Notes under the pieces: model-generated
Databases searched by the model: none
Seen by the model: the letters and a program-made list of their open reading frames with translations, nothing else
Told to the model about the DNA's origin: nothing
Assembly: GCA_036500765.1 (NCBI GenBank)
Contig: DASYBM010000004.1
Coordinates: forward strand, 1,054,001-1,118,000
DNA: 64,000 nucleotides
Direction: 5' to 3'
Origin: Candidatus Sulfotelmatobacter sp.
GTDB lineage: Bacteria; Acidobacteriota; Terriglobia; Terriglobales; Acidobacteriaceae
Position numbers and translations under genes: made by a program
Shown here: positions 27,676 through 35,970 of the stretch, one piece after another
Layout of the letters: every line of letters begins with the position of its first letter
Numbering within the stretch: position 1 is the first letter of the stretch

Positions 27676-28431
27676 TCAACTGCCCGCTCTTCTGCGTTCC
27701 ACATCTTTCCGCAGGTAAGCCTTCGTCTTCTCCGGCAGGCGCGAGGCGTGCAGGATGTCGCGCAATTGTGCGGGCGGCAGCCGGAGGGAGAATTCCAGCG
27801 CGCGAGCCAGAGGCGTGTATTCGTTGCGCAACAAAGCCATCCGGATCTCCGGACGCAGCGACCACTTCGAGTGATGGCAAAGGGCTTTGACGAAAGCCGG
27901 CGGCGTGACCGGACGCAGCAGCGCCTTCACGATGGAAGACTCGCTCAACCGAGGATTTTCCAGCGCCGTTTGCCACACGCGCGATTCTTTGTCGAGCAGC
28001 AAAGCGGCCGCGACCAGGGCCGACGAGCGCCGGGCCAGTGCAATGCGTTCTCCGAGAGTGATCGAAGCCAGGCGCGCCACCAATAATTCATCGGCTAGGC
28101 GCTTCAGGTCGGCCGCCACTGCGGGCAGCAGCGAGAATTGCATCAGATCGAAGGTGTAGAGTTCGCGAATCAGACGCAGCGCCATGCGGCGCGGGGCGCG
28201 GGGATGCGCGGCCAGCGCAATCCGCACCTTGCGCGATTTCATCGCTGCGGGGTTTCGGCTGATCTGTTCGATGGTGTCGCCAGATAACTCGCGATCTTTA
28301 ATCAGTGCGAGAACCAGGTCTGCAGTGGAGGCGGGCGCGGTATTGGCAGGGGCGAGGTCAGAGTTCGCTTCCGCGAAAGAAGATTCCGGCGGAATGGATG
28401 GCTCACCCGGATTCTGTGTCTCCGAATTCAT
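27676..28431 (-). CDS. Helical repeat protein of unknown function coupled to a sugar kinase gene
   Basis: 251 residues. A disordered N-terminus (about 1-35, Pro/Ser/Ala-rich) is followed by regularly spaced helices with recurrent short motifs: IEQISRNPAAMKSRKVRIAL, MALRLIRELYTFDLMQF, ALENPRLSESSIVKALL and ALCHHSKWSLRPEIRMALL. The pattern suggests HEAT-like or DUF2336-like repeats and is probably cytosolic, with no signal peptide. Its ATG overlaps the stop of the upstream kinase by four bases, so the two are co-translated; the coupling gives the only hint of role. Confidence 0.7.
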   Translation of the reverse strand: MNSETQNPGEPSIPPESSFAEANSDLAPANTAPASTADLVLALIKDRELSGDTIEQISRNPAAMKSRKVRIALAAHPRAPRRMALRLIRELYTFDLMQFSLLPAVAADLKRLADELLVARLASITLGERIALARRSSALVAAALLLDKESRVWQTALENPRLSESSIVKALLRPVTPPAFVKALCHHSKWSLRPEIRMALLRNEYTPLARALEFSLRLPPAQLRDILHASRLPEKTKAYLRKDVERRRAGS

Positions 28432-29360
28432 AACGAGTTGCGTGCGCCTCGCCGTGCCCTGCGGAGCGCTCCTTCAACCGGCTCGACGACCTGAGGATTT
28501 ACTTCCACTCGCGAATCCAGCGCACGCAGTTCATTGTAAAAAGCCTCGCGCACCGGCGCTGCATAACGAAAGACGCCTCCTATCGTGGCTACCGGGACAG
28601 GTTCGGTCTGCTCTTTCGGAAACAGTCGGTTAATCACGACCGCGGCCACTTCGGCCAGTTCCCTGCCCGCACGAGACATAACTTGCAAAGCGAGAAGGTC
28701 TTTACTGGCCGTCACAGCAGGAAATAGCCTGGCGAAATCGGGAGGGGAAATTGCATTCGCGGCCCGCGCCAGATCCTCGAGCGACATCACACCCCAGGTT
28801 TTACATAGATCCGTGGCAAAAGTCGTGTGAAGAATATTTTCCGCCGTTCCGTAATTTCGATCGGAAGCGCGCAGCACGGCGCTGACGGCGGCGCGCCCGA
28901 TCCAATGCGCGGAGCCTTCGTCGCCGATGGCGAATCCCCAGCCTCCGGCGCGGGCGGTATTGCCTTGCCGGTCGCGGCCGTAGGCGATCGACCCCGTACC
29001 CGCGATGACGATGACGCCCGGGCCGGTGTCGAAAGCGGCTTCGAGGGCAATCTGCATGTCGCCGACCACGTCGATAGGAGAAGCAAGAATCTCCGCCAGA
29101 AAAGTGTGGACGATGGCCGCCAGTTCCGGCCGAGCTGCGCCAGATCCGCCGACGCAAGTACGCGATATCTGCTCCAGCGTGACGCCGGCCGCCGCGCAGG
29201 CCTGACGCACTGACTGCTGTAGCGACTCACGAGCCTGCGCTTCCCCGACGCGAACAATATTGCTCGGCCCCGCGGTGGCCGTCGCCAGTAGGCGCGACTC
29301 ATCCCCTACTGCGCAGGTAGTTTTGGTACCGCCTCCGTCGATGCCGAGGTAATAGGGCAC
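28428..29360 (-). CDS. BadF/BadG-type ATPase, probable N-acetylglucosamine kinase
   Basis: 310 residues. It is an ASKHA-fold kinase: phosphate-1 motif GIDGGGTKTTCAVGD at the N-terminus, GTGSIAYG for phosphate 2, GGWGFAIGDEGSAHWIG, and the adenosine motif TIGGVFRYAAPVREAF. This is the arrangement of eukaryote-type and bacterial GlcNAc kinases in the BadF/BadG/BcrA/BcrD family; use of GlcNAc is inferred from subfamily resemblance. It heads a two-gene unit with 27676 and points away from a cupin and sodium/solute symporter, a plausible amino-sugar use context. Confidence 0.8.
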   Translation of the reverse strand: MPYYLGIDGGGTKTTCAVGDESRLLATATAGPSNIVRVGEAQARESLQQSVRQACAAAGVTLEQISRTCVGGSGAARPELAAIVHTFLAEILASPIDVVGDMQIALEAAFDTGPGVIVIAGTGSIAYGRDRQGNTARAGGWGFAIGDEGSAHWIGRAAVSAVLRASDRNYGTAENILHTTFATDLCKTWGVMSLEDLARAANAISPPDFARLFPAVTASKDLLALQVMSRAGRELAEVAAVVINRLFPKEQTEPVPVATIGGVFRYAAPVREAFYNELRALDSRVEVNPQVVEPVEGALRRARRGARNSL

Positions 29361-29515
29361 GGGTTATTTCTAACACACGGCAGTTGAACCGTTGCCGGTT
29401 GCCAGATCTTGATTGTTTCGACGAGAGGACTACATAGTCTCACTCGCGGAAACGCGCGATCGCTTCGATAATGAACTGGGCCTTTGGCCCAGCCACAACT
29501 TTCATGGAGAACCAC

Positions 29516-29923
29516 ATGACGAAGAAGATTCAGATCATCGAACTCGGCAATAGTGGCGACGCCCGCGGATTCAGCTTTACTGCTCCGCCTGAGGCGGTCG
29601 TCTTTGTGGGCCGCATGGCCGACGTGCATCTGGCTTCGACCAAACCTGGCGCGGTGCGCGGGAATCACTATCATCTGCGACGCCGCGAGGCGATCGTCGT
29701 GCTTCCCGGTACAAGATGGTCGTTTCATTGGGATGAGGAGCAGGGATCGACGCCGCAGCATCGTGAGTTCGATGGCAGTGGGGCTGTGCTGATGCTGGTG
29801 TCGCCAGGGGCTTCGCATGCCGTCCGGAATGACGGCGCTGTTGATTTGTGGCTGGTTGCAATTTCGTCGGAAACGTATGATCCGGCGGAGAGTGTGAGTC
29901 GCAGAGTGGTGTTAGGTTCTTAA
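29516..29923 (+). CDS. Cupin-fold protein
   Basis: 135 residues. RmlC-like cupin: the metal motif appears as GNHYHLRRREAIVVL, and LVSPGASHAVRND is the second histidine motif. Compared with sugar-nucleotide 3,5-epimerases it is short, closer to the small cupins of capsule/sugar metabolism (WxcM-like). The ATG at 29516 has GGAG seven bases upstream. It precedes the symporter gene in the same direction, separated by a CGCAAAG-type inverted repeat that may affect co-transcription. Confidence 0.72.
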   Translation: MTKKIQIIELGNSGDARGFSFTAPPEAVVFVGRMADVHLASTKPGAVRGNHYHLRRREAIVVLPGTRWSFHWDEEQGSTPQHREFDGSGAVLMLVSPGASHAVRNDGAVDLWLVAISSETYDPAESVSRRVVLGS

Positions 29924-29936
29924 AGAAAAGGCCCGG

Positions 29937-30109
29937 ACCGCAAAGTTCGCTAAGGAAGAGCCGCAAAGGACGCGAAGAAAGGCAACGACAAGAGCTGGAT
30001 TCTCGTTGCTCTTTGCAAAATTCTCTTTTGCCCGCTTCTTCTTTGATCTTTGTTCTTTGGTTTTTGTTCTCTGCGATCTTTGCGGCGTTTACTTTGCGAT
30101 CTTTGCGAT
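29937..30109. repeat. CGCAAAG inverted repeat, copy A (large loop)
   Basis: The left arm begins ACCGCAAAGTTCGCTAAGG and runs about 45 bases; the right arm ends CTTTGCGATCTTTGCGAT. The arms are inverted copies with a few mismatches, separated by a pyrimidine-rich loop of about 80 bases. It lies between the cupin and symporter genes. Confidence 0.75.
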
Positions 30110-30138
30110 GAAAAGCTTTCTGCCGACTGGACGATAAT

Positions 30139-31593
30139 ATGGGACTGAGCCATCTCGATCTGGCGATCATTACGCTCTATCTGGCGGGGATCACTCTGTT
30201 TGGTCTGCGCTTTCGGAGGAAGCAGCGCTCGCTGCGCGACTACTTTCTCGCCGGGCGGGACATTCCGTGGTGGGCGATTGCGCTGTCGATTGTCGCCGCC
30301 GAAACCAGCACGCTCACCATCATCAGCATACCCGGACTGGCTTACGACACGAATCTGACGTTTCTCCAGGTGGTGATGGGATACGTGGTCGGCCGAGTCA
30401 TCATCAGCGTTGTGCTACTGCCGCACTATTTCCGCGGCGATCTTTATACAGCGTACGAACTCATCGAGCGCCGTTTCGGGCGCAGCCTGCGCTCTCTGAC
30501 GGCAGGATTGTTTTTGCTGACTCGCGCCGCTGCGGAAGGCGTACGGGTGTATGCAGTCTCGATTGTCGTCGCGATTGCGCTGGGCACCGGCGAAGTGGCG
30601 TCGATCGCCATTATTACTGCATTGACGGTTATCTATACGTTCGAGGGCGGTCTCGCCGCGGTGATCTGGACCGATGTGGTGCAGACGGCGATCTACGTGG
30701 GCGGAACGCTGGTCGGGCTGTTCACGATTCTCCATCTCGTGCCTGGGGGATGGAGCGCGATCCACAGCGCCGCTTCCGCTGCGGGCAAGCTACGGATTTT
30801 TGATTTCAGCACGAGTCCGTGGATCGACTACACCTTCTGGTCCGGCGTGATTGGAGGCGCCTTTCTGACTACGGCGAGCCATGGCACGGATCAACTCATC
30901 GTGCAGCGGCTGCTGGCGGCGCGCGGACAAAAGCAATCGGTAATCGCGTTGCTGTCGAGCGGGATTGCCGTACTGTTTCAGTTTGCTCTGTTTCTGCTGG
31001 TGGGCATCATGTTGTGGGCCTACTATCGCGTGCCGTCGGGGACGTTCGGCACGTCGGATCGGATCTATCCGACGTTTATCGTCACGCGGATGCCGCACGG
31101 GATCTCGGGCCTTCTGGTTGCGGCGATTCTGGCAGCGGCGATGTCGAATTTGAGCGCAGCGCTCAATTCTCTTTCCTCGAGCGCGATTATGGATTTTTAC
31201 GCCCGGCTCCGTCCGCAGTCCGACGAGAAAACGAAGATGCGGCTCTCACGCCTGGCGACGATCGCCTGGGCGCTTGTGCTGTTTGGGCTGGCTGTAATCG
31301 CGTTGCACAAAGTCGGGCGCGTGGTCGTCGTAGGTCTGCAAATCGCGTCGGTCGCTTACGGCGCGCTGCTCGGGGTGTTTCTGCTCGGGGTGCTGACGCG
31401 ACGGGCCAACCAGCGCGGGGCAATGGCCGGTATGGCATGCGGACTCGCGGTGGAACTTTACTTATGGCTGGGCACGCGCGTGCCTTGGACGTGGTGGGTA
31501 CTGATCGGGACAACGATTGCTTTTGCGATCGGATGGGTCGTGAGCGTCTTCTTTGGCACGTCGGAACCTCAAATCGAGAGGATTCCTGGTTGA
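30139..31593 (+). CDS. Sodium:solute symporter (SSS family)
   Basis: 484 residues, about 13 membrane helices. Family landmarks: RRKQRSLRDYFLAGRDIPWW near the N-terminus, AAETSTLTIISIPGLAY, TFEGGLAAVIWTDVVQTAIY, and ILAAAMSNLSAALNSLSSS, which contains the sodium-site serines. SSS proteins import sugars, amino acids or vitamins with sodium. Position beside a cupin and divergent GlcNAc-type kinase suggests a sugar, but this is inference. The start codon ATG 30139 lies 30 bases after copy A of the CGCAAAG repeat. Confidence 0.9.
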   Translation: MGLSHLDLAIITLYLAGITLFGLRFRRKQRSLRDYFLAGRDIPWWAIALSIVAAETSTLTIISIPGLAYDTNLTFLQVVMGYVVGRVIISVVLLPHYFRGDLYTAYELIERRFGRSLRSLTAGLFLLTRAAAEGVRVYAVSIVVAIALGTGEVASIAIITALTVIYTFEGGLAAVIWTDVVQTAIYVGGTLVGLFTILHLVPGGWSAIHSAASAAGKLRIFDFSTSPWIDYTFWSGVIGGAFLTTASHGTDQLIVQRLLAARGQKQSVIALLSSGIAVLFQFALFLLVGIMLWAYYRVPSGTFGTSDRIYPTFIVTRMPHGISGLLVAAILAAAMSNLSAALNSLSSSAIMDFYARLRPQSDEKTKMRLSRLATIAWALVLFGLAVIALHKVGRVVVVGLQIASVAYGALLGVFLLGVLTRRANQRGAMAGMACGLAVELYLWLGTRVPWTWWVLIGTTIAFAIGWVVSVFFGTSEPQIERIPG

Positions 31594-31695
31594 TTGCGGG
31601 GGAGATTTTAAAATATTTCTGCTTGCGGCCGAGATAAAATGGCTGCACCGGGTTTAAGAATAAGCTTGGAGAAGTCTGACGATTCCGGAGCCACT

Positions 31696-33456
31696 GTGTC
31701 TCGAACCCTCTCGCGATTCTTCCTGGCGATACTTGTATTGTCCTGGCTTTCTTCGGCGACATTGACCGCGGCTGCGCAGTCACGCTTGGCGTCAAAACAA
31801 GATGCATCTCCGGTTCCGGACCAAGCTCCGGCTGCGACTATCTCAGCTCCAACGCCTGCGCCTGTCTCCGGCGGCGACGCGCAGGAACCGTCTGTAACCA
31901 TTCGGCAGACGGTTCGACGGGTCATCGTCGATGTGACGGTGCGGGATGCCAATGGCAAGCCCGTGCACGGACTTTCGGCCAACGACTTTTCTATCACCGA
32001 AGATAAGCAGCCGCAGCACCTGCTTTCATTCGATGTCTACGACCTCAACAAGCCTTCAATTTCGCGCGGGCCCAATGCAGCTCCGCTGCCCCCGAATGTG
32101 TTCGAGAATATCCCGGCCGCTCCCGAGCGGGGCCCGCTTTATGTGATCCTGTTCGACATGGTGAACATGGACACGGCGGACGAGATAACGAGTCGTCAAC
32201 AGCTGCTGAAATTCATCAACAGCAAACCTGCGGGCACCAGGTTCGCCATCTTCGTAACCTCCGACCAGCTTCGCCTGGTGCAGGGCTTTACCGACGACAG
32301 AGGCCTGCTCACGGCCACACTGGATGGCAAGCATCCTCGGGCGCACGTTCCCAGAATGTTTTTATACGGCGGGAACTATGGGCGCGGCAATCCTTATACG
32401 GCCGTGGATATGCTGACTCACGTTGGTGAATATCTGGATGGAATTCCCGGCCGTAAGAATCTGCTCTGGCTTTCTGGAGGATTTGCTCTGAACTTGTTCG
32501 CACGGGAGGCCGACGATTCCGAGTTGCGGGACGCTGTGATCGCCGCGATTAACGCTCTGGCGCAGGCCCAGGTTGCGGTCTACCCGGTGGACGTCAGTGG
32601 CGTGCAACTGGATATCTCAGCCGCGTTTAATAATGACTATCGGAGCGAGGACGCAATTGCCGCCATGACCGGAGGCCGCGCGTTCTATAGCACCAATGAA
32701 GTGAGTAGCGCCCTGGTTGAGGCCACCGAAGATGGTGGCAATTACTACACGCTCACTTATTCTCCTTCCGATCAAGAGGATGACGGAAAGTGCCACAAAA
32801 TCTCGGTGAAGCTCGACCAGCAGCATGATCAGCTTTCGTACCGGCAGCAATACTGCCGGGCCCCATTGGTCTCCGCCGCCAATGTGGACGAAGACGGCGC
32901 GAACTCGAATCCTGCCGGTGCTCCGGCACTCGCCGTCCCGCTCCAGGCCGGTGATCTGCTTCAGGGTAACATTCGCCCCGGCGCCCCCATGTTGCATGAC
33001 CTTGTGTTTTCCGCTCACATGTATACGGACCGGCCAGCGCTGGCTACTTCCGCGCAGATGGCGCAACTGGAGACGCAGGCGGCCTTCTATCGAACGCAAA
33101 GCAGGAACCGTCCGCTCAAGCCGCTGCCTCCGGTGAAGATTCAGACTTACACCATCGACTACCGCGTGCTCGATCCGGAGCCGGTATTAAATGGCAAGCC
33201 ACGCACGCTCGAATTCGCCGTCGCGGCATTCGATGAAGACGGCAAAGTGCTGAATGGGATTGTCAACGACGGTATGCAGGATGCCACCAGTCAAGCCTCC
33301 GATAACAAAGCTGGATTATTCCGCATGCGGCAGACACTCGTCGTGCCGGTAAGCGCCAAATCTTTACGCGTGGGCGTACGCGACCGAATGAACGATCGCA
33401 TGGGAACTCTGGAAGTGCCGCTTCCGCTTTCAGCCGAGTCTGTGGCCAAGAAATAA
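31696..33456 (+). CDS. VWFA-related acidobacterial secreted protein
   Basis: 586 residues from GTG 31696, chosen because it gives a normal signal peptide (SRTLSRFFLAILVLSWLSSA) with GGAG five bases upstream; ATG 31639 would add 19 residues. It contains VRRVIVDVTVRDANGKPVHG, then LSANDFSITEDKQPQHLLSF, and a von Willebrand A domain starting LYVILFDMVNMD, in which the MIDAS DxSxS is replaced by DMVNM. This combination is the VWFA-related Acidobacterial domain (TIGR03436 type). The C-terminal 180 residues include a second beta domain. It is probably periplasmic or surface and adhesive; ligand and partner unknown. Confidence 0.88.
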   Translation: MSRTLSRFFLAILVLSWLSSATLTAAAQSRLASKQDASPVPDQAPAATISAPTPAPVSGGDAQEPSVTIRQTVRRVIVDVTVRDANGKPVHGLSANDFSITEDKQPQHLLSFDVYDLNKPSISRGPNAAPLPPNVFENIPAAPERGPLYVILFDMVNMDTADEITSRQQLLKFINSKPAGTRFAIFVTSDQLRLVQGFTDDRGLLTATLDGKHPRAHVPRMFLYGGNYGRGNPYTAVDMLTHVGEYLDGIPGRKNLLWLSGGFALNLFAREADDSELRDAVIAAINALAQAQVAVYPVDVSGVQLDISAAFNNDYRSEDAIAAMTGGRAFYSTNEVSSALVEATEDGGNYYTLTYSPSDQEDDGKCHKISVKLDQQHDQLSYRQQYCRAPLVSAANVDEDGANSNPAGAPALAVPLQAGDLLQGNIRPGAPMLHDLVFSAHMYTDRPALATSAQMAQLETQAAFYRTQSRNRPLKPLPPVKIQTYTIDYRVLDPEPVLNGKPRTLEFAVAAFDEDGKVLNGIVNDGMQDATSQASDNKAGLFRMRQTLVVPVSAKSLRVGVRDRMNDRMGTLEVPLPLSAESVAKK

Positions 33457-33470
33457 GGGCAACAGCCTTT

Positions 33471-33570
33471 ACCGCAAAGGCCGCAAAGGAAAGGCCGCAA
33501 AGTTCGCGAAGAAACCCTTTCGGGCCCTTCTTAGCGACCTTTGCGGCCTTTCCTTTGCGATCTTTGCGGT
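33471..33570. repeat. CGCAAAG inverted repeat, copy B
   Basis: 100 bp. Arms of about 45 bases: left ACCGCAAAGGCCGCAAAGG continuing GAAGAA; right ends CTTTGCGATCTTTGCGGT. The arms match with about five mismatches, forming one long hairpin with a loop of about 10 bases. It lies upstream of the GxxExxY gene. Confidence 0.85.
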
Positions 33571-33697
33571 TTAAGTGTTCAATCTTCAAGCCTAGTCCAG
33601 ACCGCTATCGGGTTCGTTTCGGGAAAGGCCGACGAAATCTATCTCATTCTGTGCATCAGTTGGCCAGTTATGACCTAAAGTGTGTCTGAGCGAAAAG

Positions 33698-34123
33698 ATG
33701 ATGTACAGCGATATCACTCCTCAAATCATCGGAGCTGCCATCAAGGTGCATCGCCGGCTCGGCCCTGGGCTCCTGGAGTCGGCATACGAGGCCTGCCTGG
33801 CGTACGAACTGGAACAGATTGGACTCCGCGTGCAGCGCCAGAAACCGGTCCCGCTGGTCTATGACGGAGTCAAGCTCGACTGCGGCTTCCGTGCGGACTT
33901 GATCGTGGGCAACGTGGTGGTTGAGGTTAAAAGTAAAGAGACACTTCATCCCGTGGATCAAGCACAACTGCTCTCCCATTTGCGGTTGCTCGACCTTCAG
34001 ATCGGATTGCTTATCAACTTCAACGTCGTTCTGCTAAAAGATGGAATCAAGAGGATGGTGAACAACTATCAGGACGAGTCCGCCGAAAGTATTGTGCTGG
34101 AAGAGCAAAAGCCCTACCGCTAA
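33698..34123 (+). CDS. GxxExxY family protein with PD-(D/E)xK nuclease-like residues
   Basis: 141 residues. The signature GLLESAY at 24-30 (GxxExxY) is followed by RADLIVGNVVVEVKS, giving D67, E76 and K78, the pattern of a PD-(D/E)xK nuclease core, and a C-terminal helix plus NFNVVLLKDGIKRMVN. The family is small, often multicopy, and of unproven role. The gene is bracketed by two inverted repeats (33471-33570 and 34116-34215); its last codons, TAC CGC TAA, fall in the right repeat. A start at ATG 33698 or 33701 is preferred over GTG 33680. DNA cleavage is inferred from the motif only. Confidence 0.85.
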   Translation: MMYSDITPQIIGAAIKVHRRLGPGLLESAYEACLAYELEQIGLRVQRQKPVPLVYDGVKLDCGFRADLIVGNVVVEVKSKETLHPVDQAQLLSHLRLLDLQIGLLINFNVVLLKDGIKRMVNNYQDESAESIVLEEQKPYR

Positions 34124-34215
34124 GATCGCGAAGGAAAGGCCGCAAAGAGCGCTAAGAAAATCTTATTGGACCTTCTTCGCGCACTTTGCGGATTTTTCTT
34201 TGCGAACTTTGCGGT
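34116..34215. repeat. CGCAAAG inverted repeat, copy C
   Basis: 100 bp, the same length as copy B. The left arm begins ACCGCTAAGATCGCGAAGG, the right arm ends CTTTGCGAACTTTGCGGT. It starts inside the final codons of the GxxExxY gene and ends before the permease start. Confidence 0.85.
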
Positions 34216-34253
34216 CAAAGGTGTTTTCCCTTCGCGTATACTCCAACTCCAAC

Positions 34254-35669
34254 GTGGCTGATGTCGCCAATCTCGCGCCTGCGCGGGCTGAACTTTCGCG
34301 CGATCTCGGGGTAAGCCACGCCTCCGCGGTGGTGGTGGGCACCATCATCGGCAGCGGAATTTTTCTTGTGCCCGCCGAAATGATACAGGCTGTGGGTTCT
34401 GCGAAGCTTGTGTATCTGGCATGGATCGTCGGGGGCCTGCTCTCGTTTTTCGGCGCGCTCACTTACGCCGAGCTTGGTGCGATGAAGCCGCAGGCGGGCG
34501 GCGAATATGTCTACGTCCGCGATGGCTACGGACCGATGGCGGGATTTCTTTATGCCTGGACCTGGTTCGTGATCGCGAAACCGGCTTCGATCGCAACCGT
34601 GGCCGTCGGACTGGTACGAATTCTCGGAACCTTTCCCTTGTTCTCGTTCTTCCCGATTAACATCATCAACGCACCCTTTGCCGTGACCTGGGGGCAAGTG
34701 TTCGCGATCGGCGCCGCTGTCCTCATCTCATTGCTGAACTATCTCGGAGTGAAGAAGGCCGGCGAGTTTCAGCTCGTGTTTACTATGTTGAAAGTCGCGA
34801 TCATTCTGGGCATTGTGGCCGTCTGCTTCAGCGGATTTGGGAACGTTCCCGGGCGCGGATGGAGCAACTTCGCCGGCACCTTCGCTGGCGCCAAGGGCGG
34901 CGTCGCCGGATTCATGGCCGCGTTGGTCGCCGCATTGTGGGCTTACGACGGTTGGAATGATCTCAACATGGTGGGCGGCGAGGTGAAGAATCCCGAGCGC
35001 AACATTCCGATTGCATTGATCGCCGGCGTGGCGATTGTAGGGCTGCTCTACATTCTGCTGAACGCCGGAGTGCAATACGTTCTGCCCGCGAATGCCATTG
35101 CGGCTTCGCCGCGTCCCGCCTCCGACGCGGTGGCGCTCATCATGGGACGCATGGGCGCGGGCATCGTGTCCGCCGGCATGGCCTTATCGATGTTGGTCAC
35201 GCTGAACGGAACTATTATGAGCGGAGCGCGCGTGCCGTTCGCCGTGTCGCGCGATGGATATTTTTTTAAAGCATTGGCGGAAGTGCATCCTCGATTTCAT
35301 ACGCCCTCGGTTGCGATTGCGGCGCAGGCCGTGCTCGCGATTCTGCTTCTCCTGCTCGGGGGCAACTTCCGCCAGCTGTTTTCTCTGGCAATTTTTGCGG
35401 AATGGCTTTTCTACATGATCGCGGGCAGCACCGTCTTTGTATTCCGACGCCGCGAACCGCAGGCGGTGCGGCCTTATCGCATGTGGGGCTATCCCTTCGT
35501 GCCGGCCCTGTTCGTGGCGGTGGCCGCCGCTCTGTTGGTTTACACATTCAGGAACGACTGGCCCAATTCGGCATATGGCTTGCTGGTTATTCTCGCCGGC
35601 ATTCCTGTCTTTGCTTATTTTTCTTCTCTGCGGCGTAGACGCGGACTCTGGAAGGAACACAGTTCTTAA
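34254..35669 (+). CDS. APC-family amino acid permease
   Basis: 471 residues from GTG 34254; an open frame continues back to 34092, but there it lies in the inverted repeat and gives basic junk. Twelve membrane helices; the unwound helix 1 motif GTIIGSGIFLVPAEM and GGEYVYVRDGYGPMAGFLYAW place it in the APC superfamily (LAT-like branch). GWNDLNMVGGEVKNPERNIP is the conserved helix 6-7 region. It imports or exchanges amino acids at the inner membrane; the substrate is not told. An in-frame GTG at 34221 is an alternative start. Confidence 0.9.
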   Translation: MADVANLAPARAELSRDLGVSHASAVVVGTIIGSGIFLVPAEMIQAVGSAKLVYLAWIVGGLLSFFGALTYAELGAMKPQAGGEYVYVRDGYGPMAGFLYAWTWFVIAKPASIATVAVGLVRILGTFPLFSFFPINIINAPFAVTWGQVFAIGAAVLISLLNYLGVKKAGEFQLVFTMLKVAIILGIVAVCFSGFGNVPGRGWSNFAGTFAGAKGGVAGFMAALVAALWAYDGWNDLNMVGGEVKNPERNIPIALIAGVAIVGLLYILLNAGVQYVLPANAIAASPRPASDAVALIMGRMGAGIVSAGMALSMLVTLNGTIMSGARVPFAVSRDGYFFKALAEVHPRFHTPSVAIAAQAVLAILLLLLGGNFRQLFSLAIFAEWLFYMIAGSTVFVFRRREPQAVRPYRMWGYPFVPALFVAVAAALLVYTFRNDWPNSAYGLLVILAGIPVFAYFSSLRRRRGLWKEHSS

Positions 35670-35970
35670 CCACAGGATCACAGGGGACCACAGACGAAAT
35701 CAGGCGCAGAAGTTCTTATCTAAAGATGCACCGTGTACTGTGCCGATAGCTGCTTGTTTCTTACCGGTTTCATCGAAAGTCCTGCCGATCTGATTCGCGA
35801 AAAGCCTTGTCCCGCACCCATTCTGGGCCGATCCCTCAGCAGGACATCTCCTTGGTTACCTAAGGTCTAGAGCCGTTGACACGTTTACCCCCTGTCCTAT
35901 CTCCCGTATTTTTGAAACTCCAAGTCCCGGTAGCTCTCCCCAATCCGGGAACCCTATGGAGAGAAATTGA
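35670..35970. other. Intergenic stretch with CCACAG-type short repeat
   Basis: 301 bases between the permease and tonB. From 35671, ACCACAGGATCACAGGG and ACCACAG are short periodic words of a kind common in these genomes and similar in design to the CGCAAAG family (ACC-word-GATC-word). The rest holds no gene; GGAGAG near 35958 is the tonB ribosome site. Confidence 0.5.

Noticed and set aside
33263-33589. Leftward reading frame of 108 codons rich in Lys/Arg across the CGCAAAG repeat copy B
   Set aside because: It is antisense to the end of the VWA gene and to the inverted repeat; its sequence follows the repeat words and has no ribosome site.
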